Shown: positions 6,423 through 6,605 of the stretch, piece after piece | How the letters are laid out: each line of letters begins with the position of its first letter | How positions within the stretch are numbered: the stretch's first letter is position 1 | Assembly: GCA_030037575.1 (NCBI GenBank) | Contig: JASHRB010000481.1 | Location: 1 to 6,605, forward strand | Length of the DNA stretch: 6,605 nucleotides | DNA from: Candidatus Sulfotelmatobacter sp. | Lineage (GTDB): Bacteria > Acidobacteriota > Terriglobia > Terriglobales > Acidobacteriaceae | Direction of reading: 5' to 3' | Made by a program: the position numbers and the translations under genes | Notes under the pieces: model-generated | Told to the model about the DNA's origin: nothing | The model's database searches: none | What the model saw: only the letters and a program-made list of their open reading frames with translations

Positions 6423-6474
6423 CAACCTGTGTCGAGTGCATCGGGCGTGGCGCCGTAGCACCCGAAATTCTTCA

Positions 6475-6491
6475 TGGTCCAATTTGGTCCA
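6475..6491. repeat. TGGTCCA direct repeat with 10-bp period
   Basis: Perfect 7-mers lie at 6475-6481 and 6485-6491, separated by ATT. They are 16 bp or more beyond the integrase stop codon. A one-helical-turn spacing suits protein binding, for example a regulator or a recombinase arm-type site, but nothing identifies the protein. Confidence 0.35.
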
Positions 6492-6507
6492 GTTGCGCTG
6501 GCGGCAT

Positions 6508-6605
6508 TCACTTCATGCCAGCTGCGTTGACCATCTTTACCAACCTGCTTTGTGCTTCTCTCTTTTGGGGGCTGACTGCTTGCATGTAGACGTCGGTCGT
6601 GACCT
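6508..6605 (-). CDS. Tyrosine-type site-specific recombinase/integrase, C-terminal fragment cut by the window edge
   Basis: The last 31 codons plus a partial codon are visible, ending at TGA (6510-6508). The peptide begins VTTDVYMQAVSPQKREAQSR and ends LVKMVNAAGMK. The TTDVYMQ segment matches the final conserved block of phage-integrase-family tyrosine recombinases, in which threonines precede the nucleophilic tyrosine. Here the tyrosine codon is TAC at 6588-6586. The following SPxKREAQ helix is what I expect in the integrases common in acidobacterial genomes. These enzymes act in the cytoplasm on DNA, forming a 3'-phosphotyrosyl link to integrate or excise elements. The Arg/His catalytic residues lie outside the window, so it is not known whether the gene is complete or active. 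It points toward the kinase operon, ending 214 bp before it. The assignment rests on a short peptide but a distinctive one. Confidence 0.78.
   Translation of the reverse strand, partial: VTTDVYMQAVSPQKREAQSRLVKMVNAAGMK

Larger units (their letters stand above)
6294..6507. other. Intergenic region between the integrase end and the kinase start
   Basis: These 214 bases have no credible gene and no tRNA. They hold two adjacent inverted repeats (6358-6371 and 6375-6394), a TTTA-N7-TTTA repeat (6406-6422) and a TGGTCCA direct repeat (6475-6491). The kinase-operon promoter should lie here; no convincing -35/-10 pair was found. Confidence 0.55.

Noticed and set aside
6441..6465. TCGGG/CCCGA stem downstream of the integrase as a Rho-independent terminator
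   Set aside because: The stem is only 5 bp with a 15-base loop and no T-run on the minus-strand exit side.
6290..6511. 73-codon minus-strand frame reading into the kinase start
   Set aside because: It starts at a weak GTG without a good ribosome site, has no domain, and would run through the inverted repeats and probable promoter region. At most it is a shifted tail of the integrase.
1..6605. CRISPR array, tRNA, rRNA or insertion-sequence ends
   Set aside because: No regularly spaced repeat units, cloverleaf, ribosomal signature or transposase-type terminal repeats were seen. The left edge (1-17) is too short to interpret.

Overview
All recognisable genes lie on the minus strand and read from right to left: a tyrosine-recombinase 3' end cut by the right edge, a sensor histidine kinase, its response regulator, a very large outer-membrane TonB-dependent receptor, and a small secreted EF-hand protein. 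The receptor has an N-terminal carboxypeptidase-regulatory-like domain and the long barrel typical of the Oar-like receptors that are greatly expanded in Acidobacteriota. Together with the recombinase tail and the form of the kinase, this suggests an acidobacterial chromosome (Terriglobia/Acidobacteriia type). That is inferred from protein style; no marker gene is present.

Layout. Positions 6605-6508 hold the last 31 codons of a site-specific integrase, including its probable catalytic tyrosine. Positions 6507-6294 are non-coding and contain a 10-bp-period direct repeat, a direct repeat of the TTTA-N7-TTTA form, and two adjacent perfect inverted repeats. Positions 6293-4106 hold a two-gene operon with a 20-bp overlap. 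Its kinase resembles only the C-terminal half of KdpD (four membrane segments, a GAF-like region, HisKA, HATPase), and its OmpR/PhoB-class regulator is closest to KdpE. No kdpFABC genes are present. Positions 4105-3798 are a non-coding control region rich in short repeats, including a second TTTA-N7-TTTA site. Positions 3797-18 hold the receptor gene and the EF-hand gene, 15 bp apart, each with a strong Shine-Dalgarno sequence, so they are almost certainly co-transcribed.

Working model (inference). The membrane kinase senses an unknown envelope or intracellular signal and phosphorylates the regulator. The regulator may bind TTTA-N7-TTTA direct repeats in front of its own operon and in front of the receptor/EF-hand operon, about 110 bp upstream of each start codon. 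The spacing and sequence match what I recall of the E. coli KdpE site (TTTATA-N5-TTTACA). The locus would then be a Kdp-derived two-component system used to control an outer-membrane uptake or adhesion receptor and a periplasmic or exported calcium-binding protein instead of a potassium pump. The neighbouring integrase raises the possibility that a mobile-element boundary lies in the gap to the right of the kinase gene.
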